A stretch of 64,000 bases of DNA from Desulfosarcina widdelii (GTDB taxonomy: Bacteria; Desulfobacterota; Desulfobacteria; Desulfobacterales; Desulfosarcinaceae), in NCBI RefSeq assembly GCF_009688965.1, contig NZ_AP021875.1:1612001-1676000 (forward strand). Reading direction: 5' to 3'. Position numbers and translations under genes: made by a program. Within the stretch, counting starts at the first letter, position 1; every line of letters begins with the position of its first letter. Shown one piece after another: positions 17,002-26,279 of this stretch. The notes below the pieces were generated by a model. The model did no database searches, was not told the origin of the DNA, and saw only the letters and a program-made list of their open reading frames with translations.

Positions 17002-17344
17002 GGCAACTCCTTTCGGTTTTTATGGAACGCAAGAACTTGGCTAATTTTGGATCGTGATTGGATGTCTGTGAAACGGGCCGAAACACGAAACAAGCGAACT
17101 ACGCAGCTTTGGCCGTTCAGCGGAAGTGTCTCGTGCGGAGAACTGATTTGAAATAATATGGACTCGACTCCAATATAGCAAGATCTTTTTATTCACCCGA
17201 AAATATAAAAATGAATGGAATTCACTATCGACAAAAAATCGGAAACGGCAATGTCGTATCCCCGACGGGGTCTCGTTTTCCCGTTTTCCGTATCGGCACC
17301 TGCCATCGCGTCCCTTTTACTTCCCTGTAGTCTGACGAGATGGA
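17002..17344. other. Intergenic region between divergent VWA/OmpA gene and kdsD
   Basis: No credible gene or structured RNA was seen. The region separates two divergent units, so it should hold the promoter of the lipoprotein gene. The candidate kdsD promoter lies just beyond its right end. Confidence 0.4.
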
Positions 17345-17372
17345 TTGACTTTTCACAGCAATGGGCTATTGT
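17345..17372 (+). promoter_or_regulatory. Candidate sigma-70 promoter for kdsD-pfk
   Basis: TTGACT and TATTGT are separated by 16 bases, about 80 bases before the kdsD start. The -35 box is five of six, the -10 box four of six. It is the best match in this gap. Confidence 0.4.
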
Positions 17373-17450
17373 TGAATAATTGTTGCCATATATAGCTGCC
17401 GCCCTTCTGCAGGGGCGCACCGTTTAACCGAGCATCGGGAATTCTCGCAC

Positions 17451-18437
17451 ATGATTATAGAGGAAGCACGTAAAGTTCTGCAAATTGAAGCGGATGGCAT
17501 CGTCAAGCTGATCGACCGCCTCGACAAGGAGTTCGAAGCGATGGTAGCCGTTATTCTTAACGCTACCGGTCGGGTTATCGTCAGCGGAATCGGCAAATCC
17601 GGCATTATCGCCCGGAAAATTTCGGCAACCCTGAACAGCACCGGCACCCGCTCTCTTTTTCTCCATCCGGTGGAAGCCATGCACGGCGACCTGGGCATGG
17701 TCAGCCCGGATGACGTCGTTCTGGCCATGTCCTACAGTGGGGAGACCCACGAACTGAACCTGATGATCCCCACCATCCGGAACCTTGGCTGCAAAGTCAT
17801 CGCCATGACAGGAAACCGGTCTTCAACCCTGGCCAAACAAAGCGACATCGTCATCGACGTGGGTGTGGAGAAAGAGGCCTGTCCGCTGGGTCTGGCGCCA
17901 ACGGCCAGCACCACCGCTCTTCTGGCCATGGGGGACGCCCTGGCCGTGGTCCTGATCAACAAGAAACATTTCAAGACCAGTGACTTCAAACGCTTTCATC
18001 CCGGCGGGGCTCTGGGTCATCGGCTGTCCAGCCAGGTCAAGGACATCATGATGACGGGCAAGGCGGTTCCCAGTGTCCCTATCTCCGCATCCATGCAGGA
18101 GGCGGTCGGAGAAATGGACCGTCACGGCCTCGGCGCCCTGATCGTCGTTGACGAAAATCGCCGGCTGGCAGGCATTTTCACTGACGGCGACCTGCGACGT
18201 ATCATCGCCCGGCAGGAGACGGTTTTCGAACAGTCCCTGTCTTCAGTGATGACCCCTTCTCCCCTGCACGCGTTTTCCCGGACACCGGCCTACGACGCCC
18301 TCAACATCATGGAACGGCATGAAATCACAGTCCTTCCGATTGTCGACGGCAAGCACCGGGTAAAGGGCATCTTGCATCTGCACGACATTCTCGGCAAAGG
18401 CGAATTCACCTTCAACGGCCACGAACCGGAGAAATAG
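17451..18437 (+). CDS. kdsD: D-arabinose 5-phosphate isomerase (KdsD/KpsF family)
   Basis: The enzyme converts ribulose 5-phosphate to arabinose 5-phosphate, the first step of Kdo synthesis for lipopolysaccharide. The 328-residue protein has a SIS domain (VSGIGKSGIIARKISATL, LHPVEAMHGDLGMV, SYSGETHEL) and two C-terminal CBS domains from about residue 205 (MTGKAVPSVPISASMQEAV and onwards). The histidine in MHGD and the lysine in GKSG match known active-site residues. Length and order are standard. waaA, which uses the Kdo product, is only 1.4 kb away on the opposite strand. It is followed by pfk after 35 bases, likely one operon. Confidence 0.93.
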   Translation: MIIEEARKVLQIEADGIVKLIDRLDKEFEAMVAVILNATGRVIVSGIGKSGIIARKISATLNSTGTRSLFLHPVEAMHGDLGMVSPDDVVLAMSYSGETHELNLMIPTIRNLGCKVIAMTGNRSSTLAKQSDIVIDVGVEKEACPLGLAPTASTTALLAMGDALAVVLINKKHFKTSDFKRFHPGGALGHRLSSQVKDIMMTGKAVPSVPISASMQEAVGEMDRHGLGALIVVDENRRLAGIFTDGDLRRIIARQETVFEQSLSSVMTPSPLHAFSRTPAYDALNIMERHEITVLPIVDGKHRVKGILHLHDILGKGEFTFNGHEPEK

Positions 18438-18472
18438 AGGCCCCCGGTTTTTTTGACCGGCAAGGAGACTTT

Positions 18473-19804
18473 ATGAATCAAGACCCCATCCAAACCCATA
18501 TTCAAACATTGGGCGAAGCCAAAATCCCCTCTCCGATGCTCGATGAAAAACGCGGGGGCGTTCACCACTTGTTCGTCTCGGATGAAGACCGAATCATGAT
18601 CAATATCAGACGGGCGGATATCCAGGCAATGGTGGACCAGGGCGTTGATCTGCCATCCTTCGAACTGGCCGGTCCGCGGCGCAAGGTCTATTTCGACGCC
18701 TCCAAGCTCCGGTGCGCCATTGCCACCTGCGGCGGCCTGTGTCCGGGATTGAATGACATCATCCGGGCCATCGTGCTGGAATTGCACTACCGCTATGGGG
18801 TAAAAAACATTTATGGCGCCCTTTACGGCCTGGAGGGATTCATCCCCGAATACAACCATGATTTTCTGGATCTGACACCCGCCCGGGTAACCGCGATCAT
18901 GAACATGGGCGGCTCCATTTTAGGCTCGTCACGGGGCGCCCAGGATATCGAACGGGTTGTGGACTGCCTCGAGGTCAACAATATCGGCATGTTGTTCATG
19001 GTCGGGGGAGACGGTACCCTGATGGCTGCATCCAAGATTGCCGAAACCATCTCCGAACGCGGCTTGAAAATCAGCGTGGTGGGAATTCCCAAAACCATCG
19101 ACAACGACATTCACCTGGTTTCGCGCTCTTTCGGTTTTGATACGGCGGTGGATGTTTCCCGGATGGCCATCCAGGGCGCCCATAACGAGGCCACCGCCTA
19201 CCCCAATGGCGTGGGGCTGATCAAGCTTATGGGACGGCATTCCGGCTTTATTGCCGCCACCGCCGCCCTGGCCCAGCAGGATGCCAATTTCGTGCTGATT
19301 CCGGAGGTGGACTTCGATCTCGACGGCCCCAAAGGCCTGCTGGCCGCCCTGGAAGCACGCATTGTCAGCCGAGGCCATGCGGTGATCGTGGTCGCCGAAG
19401 GAGCCGGGCAGAAATTTTTCGAGGAAGTGGACGAACGACGGGATGCGTCCGGCAATATTCGCCTCAACGACATCGGTATCTTTTTACGGGATACGATCAA
19501 GGCCTATTTTTCACAAAAAAACATCCCGCTGAACATTAAGTACATCGACCCCAGCTACATGATTCGCAGCGTGCCGGCCAATGCCAATGACAGCGTCTTT
19601 TGCGGTTTTCTGGGCCGGGATGCCGTTCACGCAGGCATGTCTGGCAAGACCAAACTGGTCATCGGCCACTGGAACAACCATTTCGTTCACCTGCCCATGG
19701 AGGCCACGGCAGGCAGAAGAAAACAGGTCAGGCCAAACGGCAAGCTGTGGACGACGGTATTGGAATCCACCGGGCAGCCATCGCTGCAAAACGATTCGGC
19801 GTGA
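18473..19804 (+). CDS. pfkA: 6-phosphofructokinase, TbPFK/plant-like clade
   Basis: The 443-residue enzyme phosphorylates fructose 6-phosphate in glycolysis. After an N-terminal extension of about 75 residues the PFK fold shows CGGLCPGLNDIIRA, YGLEGFIPE, VGGDGTLMAA, GIPKTIDNDI and GRHSGFIAA. The GGDGT glycine is typical of ATP-using enzymes (PPi users have GGDD), whereas the lysine in PKTIDND is shared by PPi-PFKs and by the ATP-dependent plant and trypanosome enzymes. Length and extension also match that clade. ATP is therefore the likelier donor. AAGGAG precedes the ATG. The aldolase gene lies 4.4 kb downstream. Confidence 0.9.
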   Translation: MNQDPIQTHIQTLGEAKIPSPMLDEKRGGVHHLFVSDEDRIMINIRRADIQAMVDQGVDLPSFELAGPRRKVYFDASKLRCAIATCGGLCPGLNDIIRAIVLELHYRYGVKNIYGALYGLEGFIPEYNHDFLDLTPARVTAIMNMGGSILGSSRGAQDIERVVDCLEVNNIGMLFMVGGDGTLMAASKIAETISERGLKISVVGIPKTIDNDIHLVSRSFGFDTAVDVSRMAIQGAHNEATAYPNGVGLIKLMGRHSGFIAATAALAQQDANFVLIPEVDFDLDGPKGLLAALEARIVSRGHAVIVVAEGAGQKFFEEVDERRDASGNIRLNDIGIFLRDTIKAYFSQKNIPLNIKYIDPSYMIRSVPANANDSVFCGFLGRDAVHAGMSGKTKLVIGHWNNHFVHLPMEATAGRRKQVRPNGKLWTTVLESTGQPSLQNDSA

Positions 19805-19820
19805 CCGGCGGGTCTGCCTT

Positions 19821-21152
19821 TCAGCCGGGAGACAAATCGAGGCGATACGGCAGGTTTAACATATCGGCGACCACCTTGGCATGCCGGCGGGCCGCACCTC
19901 GATTGGCAAGCACCGCCTGTTTGGCCCGCCTTCCCATCCGGCGGGCATTGTCGGCATGCGCGAGCAGATCGCCGGCCCGTTCGGCCAGAGCCTGACCGTT
20001 TTGGACGCACACCCCACCGCCGGACGCTTCGAGCAGGGCACTGGCATCCTGAAAATCCTCCATGAAGGGTCCGAAAAGCACCGGTTTACCGCACATGGCC
20101 GGCTCGAGTACATTCTGGCCGCCCAACGGAACCAGACTCCCGCCGCAAAAAACCACAGAAGCGAAGCGGTACACATGCCGCAACTCACCAATCGTGTCGA
20201 GAATCACCACGGGGGCCGCCCGTTTAGCCTGATTTTTTTCAAGATCCGTCCGGTACTGCCACCGCACAGCCCTGGATCGGGCGCAGGCGGCAATCCGGGG
20301 CGCGTTTTGGATATGCCGTGGGGCAACGATGAAAACCAGCTCCGGAATTCGGCAGGCCAGTCGGTCGTAGACGTCCATAAGGATCTCCACTTCAACGCCG
20401 CGAATGCTCCCGGCCACGAATACCGGTGTTTTGTCATCGATTGCATATAGTGCTTTGAGCTTTTTCAGGGTTGCGGTATCGTCATCGACTCCAGGGGCAT
20501 CCATTTTTGCGTTGCCGTTGATCCGGACCCGGTTGGCCGGTGCGCCCAGGTGGACAATTCGGCGGGCGTCCGATTCGGATATCATGCTGAAGGCATCCAC
20601 CTTTTGTAATATAGGGGCGATCAACGGCCGGATCCTTTTATAGGAGCGGATCGACCGGCTGGAGATGCGGCCGTTAAGAAAAAGTATTTTTATTCCCTTG
20701 CGATGGGCAAGGGTGATCCAGTTCGGCCAGATCTCCGTTTCCATGCAGACCAGCACATCGGGCCGGTGAAGTGTGAGGAAGCGATCCGTGGTCCACCATA
20801 GATCCAGTGGCGCGTATCTAATGCGCAGGGCGCTGCCGAACCGATTGCGTGCATGTCGCTGACCGGTCATCGTGGTAGTGGTCAGGACAAAGGAGAGGTC
20901 CGAAGAGGCATCGTTCAATGCATGGATAACGGCTTCGGCGGCCTTCACCTCGCCAACGGATACGGCATGGATCCAAATTACCGGACCGGCGGGTCGATTG
21001 CTGGCCAAAGGGTTCGGGTCATCATATCCCAGCCGCTGAAGCATAGCCGTCCTTCGCTCGGGATCACGCCGTTCATGGTACCAGAGGACGGGTAGGACCG
21101 CCGGGGCCAGGCAGAAACTTGCCAAGTTATAGGCAAACTGAAAAATTTTCAT
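19821..21152 (-). CDS. waaA: 3-deoxy-D-manno-octulosonic acid (Kdo) transferase
   Basis: WaaA adds Kdo to lipid A precursor at the inner membrane. The 443-residue GT30 protein starts with a membrane anchor helix (FQFAYNLASFCLAPAVLPVLWY), then HAVSVGEVKAA with the catalytic glutamate, TTTTMTGQ, METEIWPN, FLNGRISSRS and the C-terminal GGSLVPLGGQNVLEPA donor-binding block. All are typical of KdtA. The start codon overlaps the stop of the upstream lipoprotein gene by four bases. The kdsD gene for the same sugar pathway is nearby on the other strand. Confidence 0.95.
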   Translation of the reverse strand: MKIFQFAYNLASFCLAPAVLPVLWYHERRDPERRTAMLQRLGYDDPNPLASNRPAGPVIWIHAVSVGEVKAAEAVIHALNDASSDLSFVLTTTTMTGQRHARNRFGSALRIRYAPLDLWWTTDRFLTLHRPDVLVCMETEIWPNWITLAHRKGIKILFLNGRISSRSIRSYKRIRPLIAPILQKVDAFSMISESDARRIVHLGAPANRVRINGNAKMDAPGVDDDTATLKKLKALYAIDDKTPVFVAGSIRGVEVEILMDVYDRLACRIPELVFIVAPRHIQNAPRIAACARSRAVRWQYRTDLEKNQAKRAAPVVILDTIGELRHVYRFASVVFCGGSLVPLGGQNVLEPAMCGKPVLFGPFMEDFQDASALLEASGGGVCVQNGQALAERAGDLLAHADNARRMGRRAKQAVLANRGAARRHAKVVADMLNLPYRLDLSPG

Positions 21153-23245
21153 GGCTGGAGCAACGGTGTGTCGCTGTCGGAAGAATCCGACTCCAGGGAA
21201 AGCGTCGGCTGGGCCTGAACGAATCGTCCTTTTTCGATGCGTAGCATTTGCAGGGCTTTTTCCACTTCGCCATTGGGCTGAAAACGGGTGGGTCCGGTGA
21301 CCCCCTTAAAGGGCTCCATCTGCAAAAGGGCCTGTTTCAACTCCCTTCTGGAGTCCGTGGCCGTCTGCCGCATGGTGCTAAACACCATCATGGCGCTGTC
21401 GTAGGCCAATGCTTCGATGACGCCAGGGACTTTGCCGAAGGCCTCCTTAAAATCGGCTACAAACGTTTGCACGGCTTCCGAAGAGCTTTCGGTGAAAAAG
21501 GCATCGGCGATCAGCGTATTTTTCATGTATTCCCCGGACATTTCCAGAAGTGTCTTTGAATTCCAGAGATTGGTCCCCAGCAGATATATATCGCGAATGT
21601 CGTAATACGCCAGTTGAGGAATGACCAAACCGGCTTTTTTAGGCGCATCGGGAATGAAAACAGCGTCGAAGTCCACAATGGGATCCCATCGATCATCCCG
21701 GTCGGCATTGCGCCGACCGAGGTCGTCCAGTGCCTCCCGGTCCAGGGGGACGCCGCAGACACGCTCCACCGGATCGATGGCCGCAATGGGATCCTGGAGG
21801 TATCCATCTGCCATGGACGCCAGGGTCATGGGCAGAGGGCTGGGCATACTCTGTTGTTTCAGGTCCACGGGGATTTCATAGAAAAGCCCGGTCATTTTTT
21901 TGATGGGTTCGGCAAAATCGGTTCCTGATGGGTCGTAAGCCTCAACGGCGTTGACCGTACCCCCATTTTCTACCACCTGATCCCAAAACAGGTTCATGTA
22001 GCGCCAACCGTATTTTTCGTCCGGGTAGAGGATTGCGAATCGCCTGGCACCCAGATTTTCAGCGGCAAAAGTCACCAGTGATCGCACCTGCATCTGCGGA
22101 GTGATGAAATTCCTGAACACATAGGAGCCGACATCCGGCACCTCTTCTCGTTGGGTAAACACCACAATGGGTATACCTCTGGTCTGCGCATATTTTCCCG
22201 CCGCCTCCGCGGCAGACATGGGCCCCAGGATGGTACCGACTTTTTGCCGGTCCAGCTGCTCTATGGCTTCGGCGGTGACACCGGCATCCGAGCGGGAGTC
22301 TTTGACGATAATATGAAAGGGTATTCCGTCTGCCATTTCCCCGGTTCGGTTCAACGCCAGTTCGATACCGTTCAAGGCCCGTTGACCAAAAACGGCGTAT
22401 GGACCGGAAAGGGGCAAAAGGCAGCCGACCGTAAATGGGGTGAATCGGGAACGTTCCTCCAGCGAGAGGATCATGTCCGCGGCATCCTGATGATCCGGAT
22501 GATCGGGGAAACGATTCACAAACATCTCCAGAACATCGAATGCGTCGTCATAGTTTTCATCCATGATGAATGCCATACCGAGGCGGTACAGCAAAAGCCC
22601 CGTCACCTCCCGATCCTTCAATTCGGAAATCAGTCGCTGGATCTCCTCGACATTCAGTTGTCCCGCTGCGGATTCCAGTTTAGGCCAGGCCGCCTTCCTT
22701 TGCGGACCGATCGCCGTGTTCCATGCCCGATAATAAAACCGTGCCGCGTCCATATGGGCACCGAGGCTTTCATAGGCATCGCCGATCATAAGGAAAAAAG
22801 GCATCCGCGCAAGGTTGGGATCGGTGGTTCCGGTAAAGGCGCTTCCCCGAGCGATAACCGCTTCATACTTGCCGTTTGCATATAGAATATCAAGAAGTTC
22901 CAAAGTGGCATCCGGAACAAGAACACTTTCGGGAAAATCTCGCGTCAATTGTGTCAATACGGATAGGGCTTCTTCGTCACGACCGGTATGCCGGTATATC
23001 TTGGCGACCTTGAAAAGCGCCATTTCCGTAAACAGGTTGGGTTCGGACTTTTCCAGGAATTTGTTGTACAGTTCCAAGGCCTCGTCGTAGCGGCCTTCTT
23101 CGAAAGTACGCTCGGCTGCTTGAAAATCCGCATGCTCCGGCATTTCCGTGATCGGCTCCTTGGGAGAAGGAGGGGTGGGCGTTGGGGCACATCCCGCAAC
23201 GATAACAATCCAGATGATGGCAGCAACGCGAATCATCGAAACCAT
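21149..23245 (-). CDS. TPR / periplasmic-binding-fold lipoprotein (LppC/LpoA-like)
   Basis: From the ATG at 23245 the product is 698 residues with a good lipobox VAGC (Cys19). Residues about 40-230 are TPR-like helical repeats (AERTFEEGRYDEALELYNKF, KVAKIYRHTGRDEEAL). From about 250 comes a type I periplasmic-binding fold: VGCLLPLSGPYAVFGQRALNGIELAL, KDSRSDAGVTAEAIEQL, GPMSAAEA. This TPR-plus-binding-fold order is that of LpoA/LppC, the outer-membrane activator of penicillin-binding protein 1A. A branched-chain amino acid-type binding protein is the alternative, but no transporter genes are adjacent. ATGA coupling to waaA supports an envelope role. An ATG at 23275 has no ribosome site. Confidence 0.8.
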   Translation of the reverse strand: MVSMIRVAAIIWIVIVAGCAPTPTPPSPKEPITEMPEHADFQAAERTFEEGRYDEALELYNKFLEKSEPNLFTEMALFKVAKIYRHTGRDEEALSVLTQLTRDFPESVLVPDATLELLDILYANGKYEAVIARGSAFTGTTDPNLARMPFFLMIGDAYESLGAHMDAARFYYRAWNTAIGPQRKAAWPKLESAAGQLNVEEIQRLISELKDREVTGLLLYRLGMAFIMDENYDDAFDVLEMFVNRFPDHPDHQDAADMILSLEERSRFTPFTVGCLLPLSGPYAVFGQRALNGIELALNRTGEMADGIPFHIIVKDSRSDAGVTAEAIEQLDRQKVGTILGPMSAAEAAGKYAQTRGIPIVVFTQREEVPDVGSYVFRNFITPQMQVRSLVTFAAENLGARRFAILYPDEKYGWRYMNLFWDQVVENGGTVNAVEAYDPSGTDFAEPIKKMTGLFYEIPVDLKQQSMPSPLPMTLASMADGYLQDPIAAIDPVERVCGVPLDREALDDLGRRNADRDDRWDPIVDFDAVFIPDAPKKAGLVIPQLAYYDIRDIYLLGTNLWNSKTLLEMSGEYMKNTLIADAFFTESSSEAVQTFVADFKEAFGKVPGVIEALAYDSAMMVFSTMRQTATDSRRELKQALLQMEPFKGVTGPTRFQPNGEVEKALQMLRIEKGRFVQAQPTLSLESDSSDSDTPLLQP

Positions 23246-23408
23246 TGTTCGGCCTTTCTCTTTGTTACATCGCATGGCGGGACCGGGAAATCTCTAGTAG
23301 CCCCGAAGCCTCACCCGCATTCGACAACGCTCAATCTACACAAGCTATTTGCATTGTCAAACAATAGTTCATCGACCATCGGATCTTACTCGAGTTTACT
23401 CACGACGC

Positions 23409-23438
23409 TTGACATCTCCTGAACATCGACATTATAGT
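23409..23438 (+). promoter_or_regulatory. Sigma-70 promoter for the DUF4124 gene
   Basis: Perfect TTGACA at 23409 and TATAGT at 23433 (five of six), spaced by 18 bases, about 70 bases before the start codon. Expected transcription start is near 23445. Confidence 0.6.
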
Positions 23439-23507
23439 TGGTCAATCAAAGGGTTACCATCCGCTCGATACTGTTTTCGCTCGCATCTCACAGCAAAGGT
23501 TATTTCC

Positions 23508-24026
23508 ATGAAAAAGACTATACTGGCAATCTTTTCGATACTTTTAGGACTGTTATTTGCCGCTTATTCCAACGCCGAAATTTACAAATACCTCGACGAA
23601 AACGGTCAAAAACGCTGGACCGACGACTTGAGTCAGGTGCCGGTGGAACAAAGGGATTCGGCTGATCGCATGGATACCGAGGCGACGTTTGAAACGCCGT
23701 CTGATCGGGCATCCGACGAAGCCGCCCCGTCGGAGCCCGCCGAGAAGATGGAAGAAGCGACCTCCGATACGGATGAACCGAACCGGGGGGCATTGGAAAA
23801 AGAAAAAGCCGATCTGGACACCATGTACCAGGAACTGCTCCAGGAAAGGCAGCAGATAGAAAAAGCCAAGGCCGAGGCCAAGGGGGCCCAGGCGAAAGGA
23901 GCCTTGGGAAAAAGAATCAGCGCCTATAACGAAAAGGCGGAAAAATATGAAGAGCGGCTGAAAGCCTTCAACAAAAATGTCAACGAGTACAACCAGCGAA
24001 TCCAGTCGGCTACAAAAAACGAGTGA
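23508..24026 (+). CDS. DUF4124 domain exported protein with coiled-coil tail
   Basis: The ATG at 23508 begins a 172-residue protein with a clear signal peptide (KKTILAIFSILLGLLFAAYSNA). It is followed directly by the DUF4124 motif EIYKYLDENGQKRWTDDLSQVP, and then an acidic linker and a charged coiled coil from about residue 100 (EKEKADLDTMYQELLQERQQ onwards). DUF4124 proteins are small periplasmic proteins of unknown function. Longer in-frame extension upstream is not used because the promoter at 23409-23438 lies inside it. The gene appears monocistronic. Confidence 0.8.
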   Translation: MKKTILAIFSILLGLLFAAYSNAEIYKYLDENGQKRWTDDLSQVPVEQRDSADRMDTEATFETPSDRASDEAAPSEPAEKMEEATSDTDEPNRGALEKEKADLDTMYQELLQERQQIEKAKAEAKGAQAKGALGKRISAYNEKAEKYEERLKAFNKNVNEYNQRIQSATKNE

Positions 24027-24080
24027 GAAAAAGAATTGCAGACCTGCGGTCTCGAAATTGACATTACGCCTGGCTAACGG

Positions 24081-24109
24081 TTCCGACAAGGCAGGTGCGA
24101 GAATATAAC
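24081..24109 (+). promoter_or_regulatory. Candidate promoter for the class II aldolase gene
   Basis: TTCCGA and TATAAC with a 17-base spacer, about 75 bases before the start codon. The -10 box is five of six, the -35 box weak. Confidence 0.35.
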
Positions 24110-24185
24110 TTTGACTGTCTACCCTCAACACCCCCATAAAATCCGAGGGGAAACACGAATGAACCGTGTGTAAGGAGGTCATACC

Positions 24186-25469
24186 ATGACGACATCTTCC
24201 AGTGATTTCAGCAAAGCGCTTTCAGTGGGCCGCCCCCCCAATATTCAAAGACTGTTCCCCAACTCCAAGGCCCTGCTGGTAAGTGGGAAATTCATCGATT
24301 TGGGCATGATCAAAAAGGCCAATGCCATTTGCATGGCCGCCAACGGCAGAAACACTTTTGTCATCCGGGGGGCCCTGAGAGCCGCCCAAAGGGCCAATTC
24401 AGCCCTGATTATTGAAATTGCAAGGTCCGAAGGGGGAGCCGGCGCATATTGTGCGACCAATTATTGGAACATGGCCCGAATTGTGGACGCGGTGTGCAAC
24501 GAACTGGGAATCACCGTACCGGTTGCCGTACATGCCGACCACTACGGCATCAAGAGCAAAGATGACATTCCGCAGGCCAAAATTGAAATCCCCACCCTGT
24601 TCGAGGCGGGGCTCACATCCATTGCAGTGGATGCTTCCCATCTTCCCGATGACCAGAATCTTCTGACCAACCTCGAATTGAAACCGCTGATCCCGGACTG
24701 GGCCGGGTTGGAAACGGAGATCGGCGAAATCAAGGGAAAGGAGGGATTGTCCACAAAAGACGAAGCCCTTTTTCTGATTCAGGGATTGAATGCCAACGGC
24801 ATCTTTCCCAACTGGATCGCGCTGAACAACGGCAGTGTCCACGGTCTCGAAGCCAGCGGCCAGGGCATTCAGGTGGACCTGACCAAAGAGATCCACGAAG
24901 CCCTGATGCCCTATAATGTTTCAGGTGCCCAGCACGGCACCTCCGGCAACAGTTCCCATCGGCTCAGGGAAATCGCCAATGAGACCCGTACCACCAAAGC
25001 CAATGTGGCCACGGCCCTGCAAATGATTTCATGGGGCCTTGAAGTTAATGATGACGGCAATGCTGCACTGGACGAAGATGGCAATTTCATTAAAATTGAG
25101 GGCCAGGGCGTCTCGGAAGCCATGTGGATGCAAATGGTTGCCTATGCCGACGAAAAGGGATGGAAAGGCGGCAATTATAAGAAACTGAACCTGCCCTTCG
25201 AAACGAAATTGATGGGGCTGCCCAAAGAAATCCGCCAGAGAATGGAAGACCGGGTGGAATCGTTCGTATACAACATGCTGGTCAACGTATTCAACGCGCA
25301 GGACTCTGCCGATCTGACCATTGAATCCATTTTGGAAGCAGACGGGTTCGATCCTGGACCCAAAGCCCGGCGGATCGAAGATCCTCAAGAATGGACTCCG
25401 GAAAAAATCGCCCAACGGGCCGCTTTATTGGAAACCAATGAGGGGCCGGAGGGAGACTTCGACGATTGA
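24186..25469 (+). CDS. fba: Class II fructose-bisphosphate aldolase
   Basis: The enzyme splits fructose 1,6-bisphosphate using a zinc ion in central carbon metabolism. The 427-residue protein has VPVAVHADHYG (zinc ligand region, H116-H119), AGLTSIAVDASHLP, NNGSVHG and SGAQHGTSGNS, equivalent to the phosphate-binding GxSG-type loop of class II enzymes. It is longer than E. coli FbaA (about 359), with extra sequence at the C-terminus. The start at 24186 has an excellent AAGGAGG. A strong terminator follows at 25524. Together with pfk it supports glycolysis or gluconeogenesis. Confidence 0.88.
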   Translation: MTTSSSDFSKALSVGRPPNIQRLFPNSKALLVSGKFIDLGMIKKANAICMAANGRNTFVIRGALRAAQRANSALIIEIARSEGGAGAYCATNYWNMARIVDAVCNELGITVPVAVHADHYGIKSKDDIPQAKIEIPTLFEAGLTSIAVDASHLPDDQNLLTNLELKPLIPDWAGLETEIGEIKGKEGLSTKDEALFLIQGLNANGIFPNWIALNNGSVHGLEASGQGIQVDLTKEIHEALMPYNVSGAQHGTSGNSSHRLREIANETRTTKANVATALQMISWGLEVNDDGNAALDEDGNFIKIEGQGVSEAMWMQMVAYADEKGWKGGNYKKLNLPFETKLMGLPKEIRQRMEDRVESFVYNMLVNVFNAQDSADLTIESILEADGFDPGPKARRIEDPQEWTPEKIAQRAALLETNEGPEGDFDD

Positions 25470-25523
25470 TTGCACGAATCGTCGATCTGTTCGCAACAAT
25501 GTTATTAGCCCTATGATTTTTGA

Positions 25524-25570
25524 CCATCCACCGCTGAAAAGTGTAAAAACGGCAGTGGATGGTTTTTTTT
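25524..25570 (+). terminator. Rho-independent terminator after the aldolase gene
   Basis: CCATCCAC and GTGGATGG form an eight-pair stem, extendable by inner GC pairs, followed by eight T. It lies 54 bases past the aldolase stop codon. Confidence 0.9.
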
Positions 25571-25719
25571 GGTTCCTACCTGCTTCCCGACATCGCGATC
25601 CAAAATTGTGAATCCTTTCTTCCCATTTCATATTGCTTAGTTGCGTCACAATTCCACCGAAATCGAATCCAGCCTGCACGCCCTTAACCAGGGACTGCCG
25701 CATTTTTTCGGGTTTTTGC

Positions 25720-25746
25720 TAAAGGTATTTCGGGATCGGCCGATAA
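25720..25746 (+). promoter_or_regulatory. Sigma-28 (FliA) promoter
   Basis: TAAA, exactly 15 bases, then GCCGATAA: a perfect match to the enterobacterial sigma-28 consensus. The expected start of transcription is near 25752, followed by CGGAGGAA and the start codon at 25767. It implies that the downstream gene belongs to the late flagellar or chemotaxis regulon. Confidence 0.85.
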
Positions 25747-25766
25747 AATAAACGGAGGAACCGAAT

Positions 25767-26180
25767 ATGCTCATTCAAAGCTACCAAATCCATAATGTCT
25801 TAAATGTCTACCGCAGACAGTTAAGCCAGGCCAAACCGAATCAAGCGGGAAATAGCGGCAGCAGGAATACCGGTTCGGATACGGTTCAGATTTCGGTGGA
25901 AGGAAAAAGTCAGTCCATCATGGAAAAAGTGGCCGACAACGTCCTTAAAAAAATTACCAACGTGGAACCGGGATACGATTTTGGTCAGGAACTGGCCGAC
26001 CAGGTTCGATCAGACGCAGATTATGCGTCCGTCGTTGAAAAAGACAACCGATTCGTTTTCAACACGATAGAAGGTGACAATCAAAAGGAAACCCGATCCA
26101 TTGCCGTTGACGACTCTCAGGTATTGATGGATCGTCTCAACGAACTGGCCAAAGCGGCTGTGGATCGTAAAGGACAATGA
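25767..26180 (+). CDS. Small protein resembling the DVU0524 FlgM-associated family
   Basis: A 137-residue soluble protein beginning MLIQSYQIHNVLNVYRRQLSQ, with DTVQISVEGKSQSIMEKVADNVLKKI in the middle and a helical C-terminus. The opening Y-Q-x-x-N-V-L-x-V-Y-x-x-Q-L pattern and the V-x-I-S-x-E-G-K segment resemble proteins encoded beside flgM in Desulfovibrio-type bacteria, from memory. The perfect sigma-28 promoter 20 bases upstream independently points to the flagellar regulon. No flagellar structural genes are in this window, so it is an orphan regulon member. Molecular function is unknown. Confidence 0.65.
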   Translation: MLIQSYQIHNVLNVYRRQLSQAKPNQAGNSGSRNTGSDTVQISVEGKSQSIMEKVADNVLKKITNVEPGYDFGQELADQVRSDADYASVVEKDNRFVFNTIEGDNQKETRSIAVDDSQVLMDRLNELAKAAVDRKGQ

Positions 26181-26279
26181 ATCGTCGTGAATCGCTCAGT
26201 GCGATATCGTAAATTCCGCTGAAAGGACGGAATCTTCAGATTCGGCAATACATTTGTAGAAAACAAAGGGGGAATTGCC

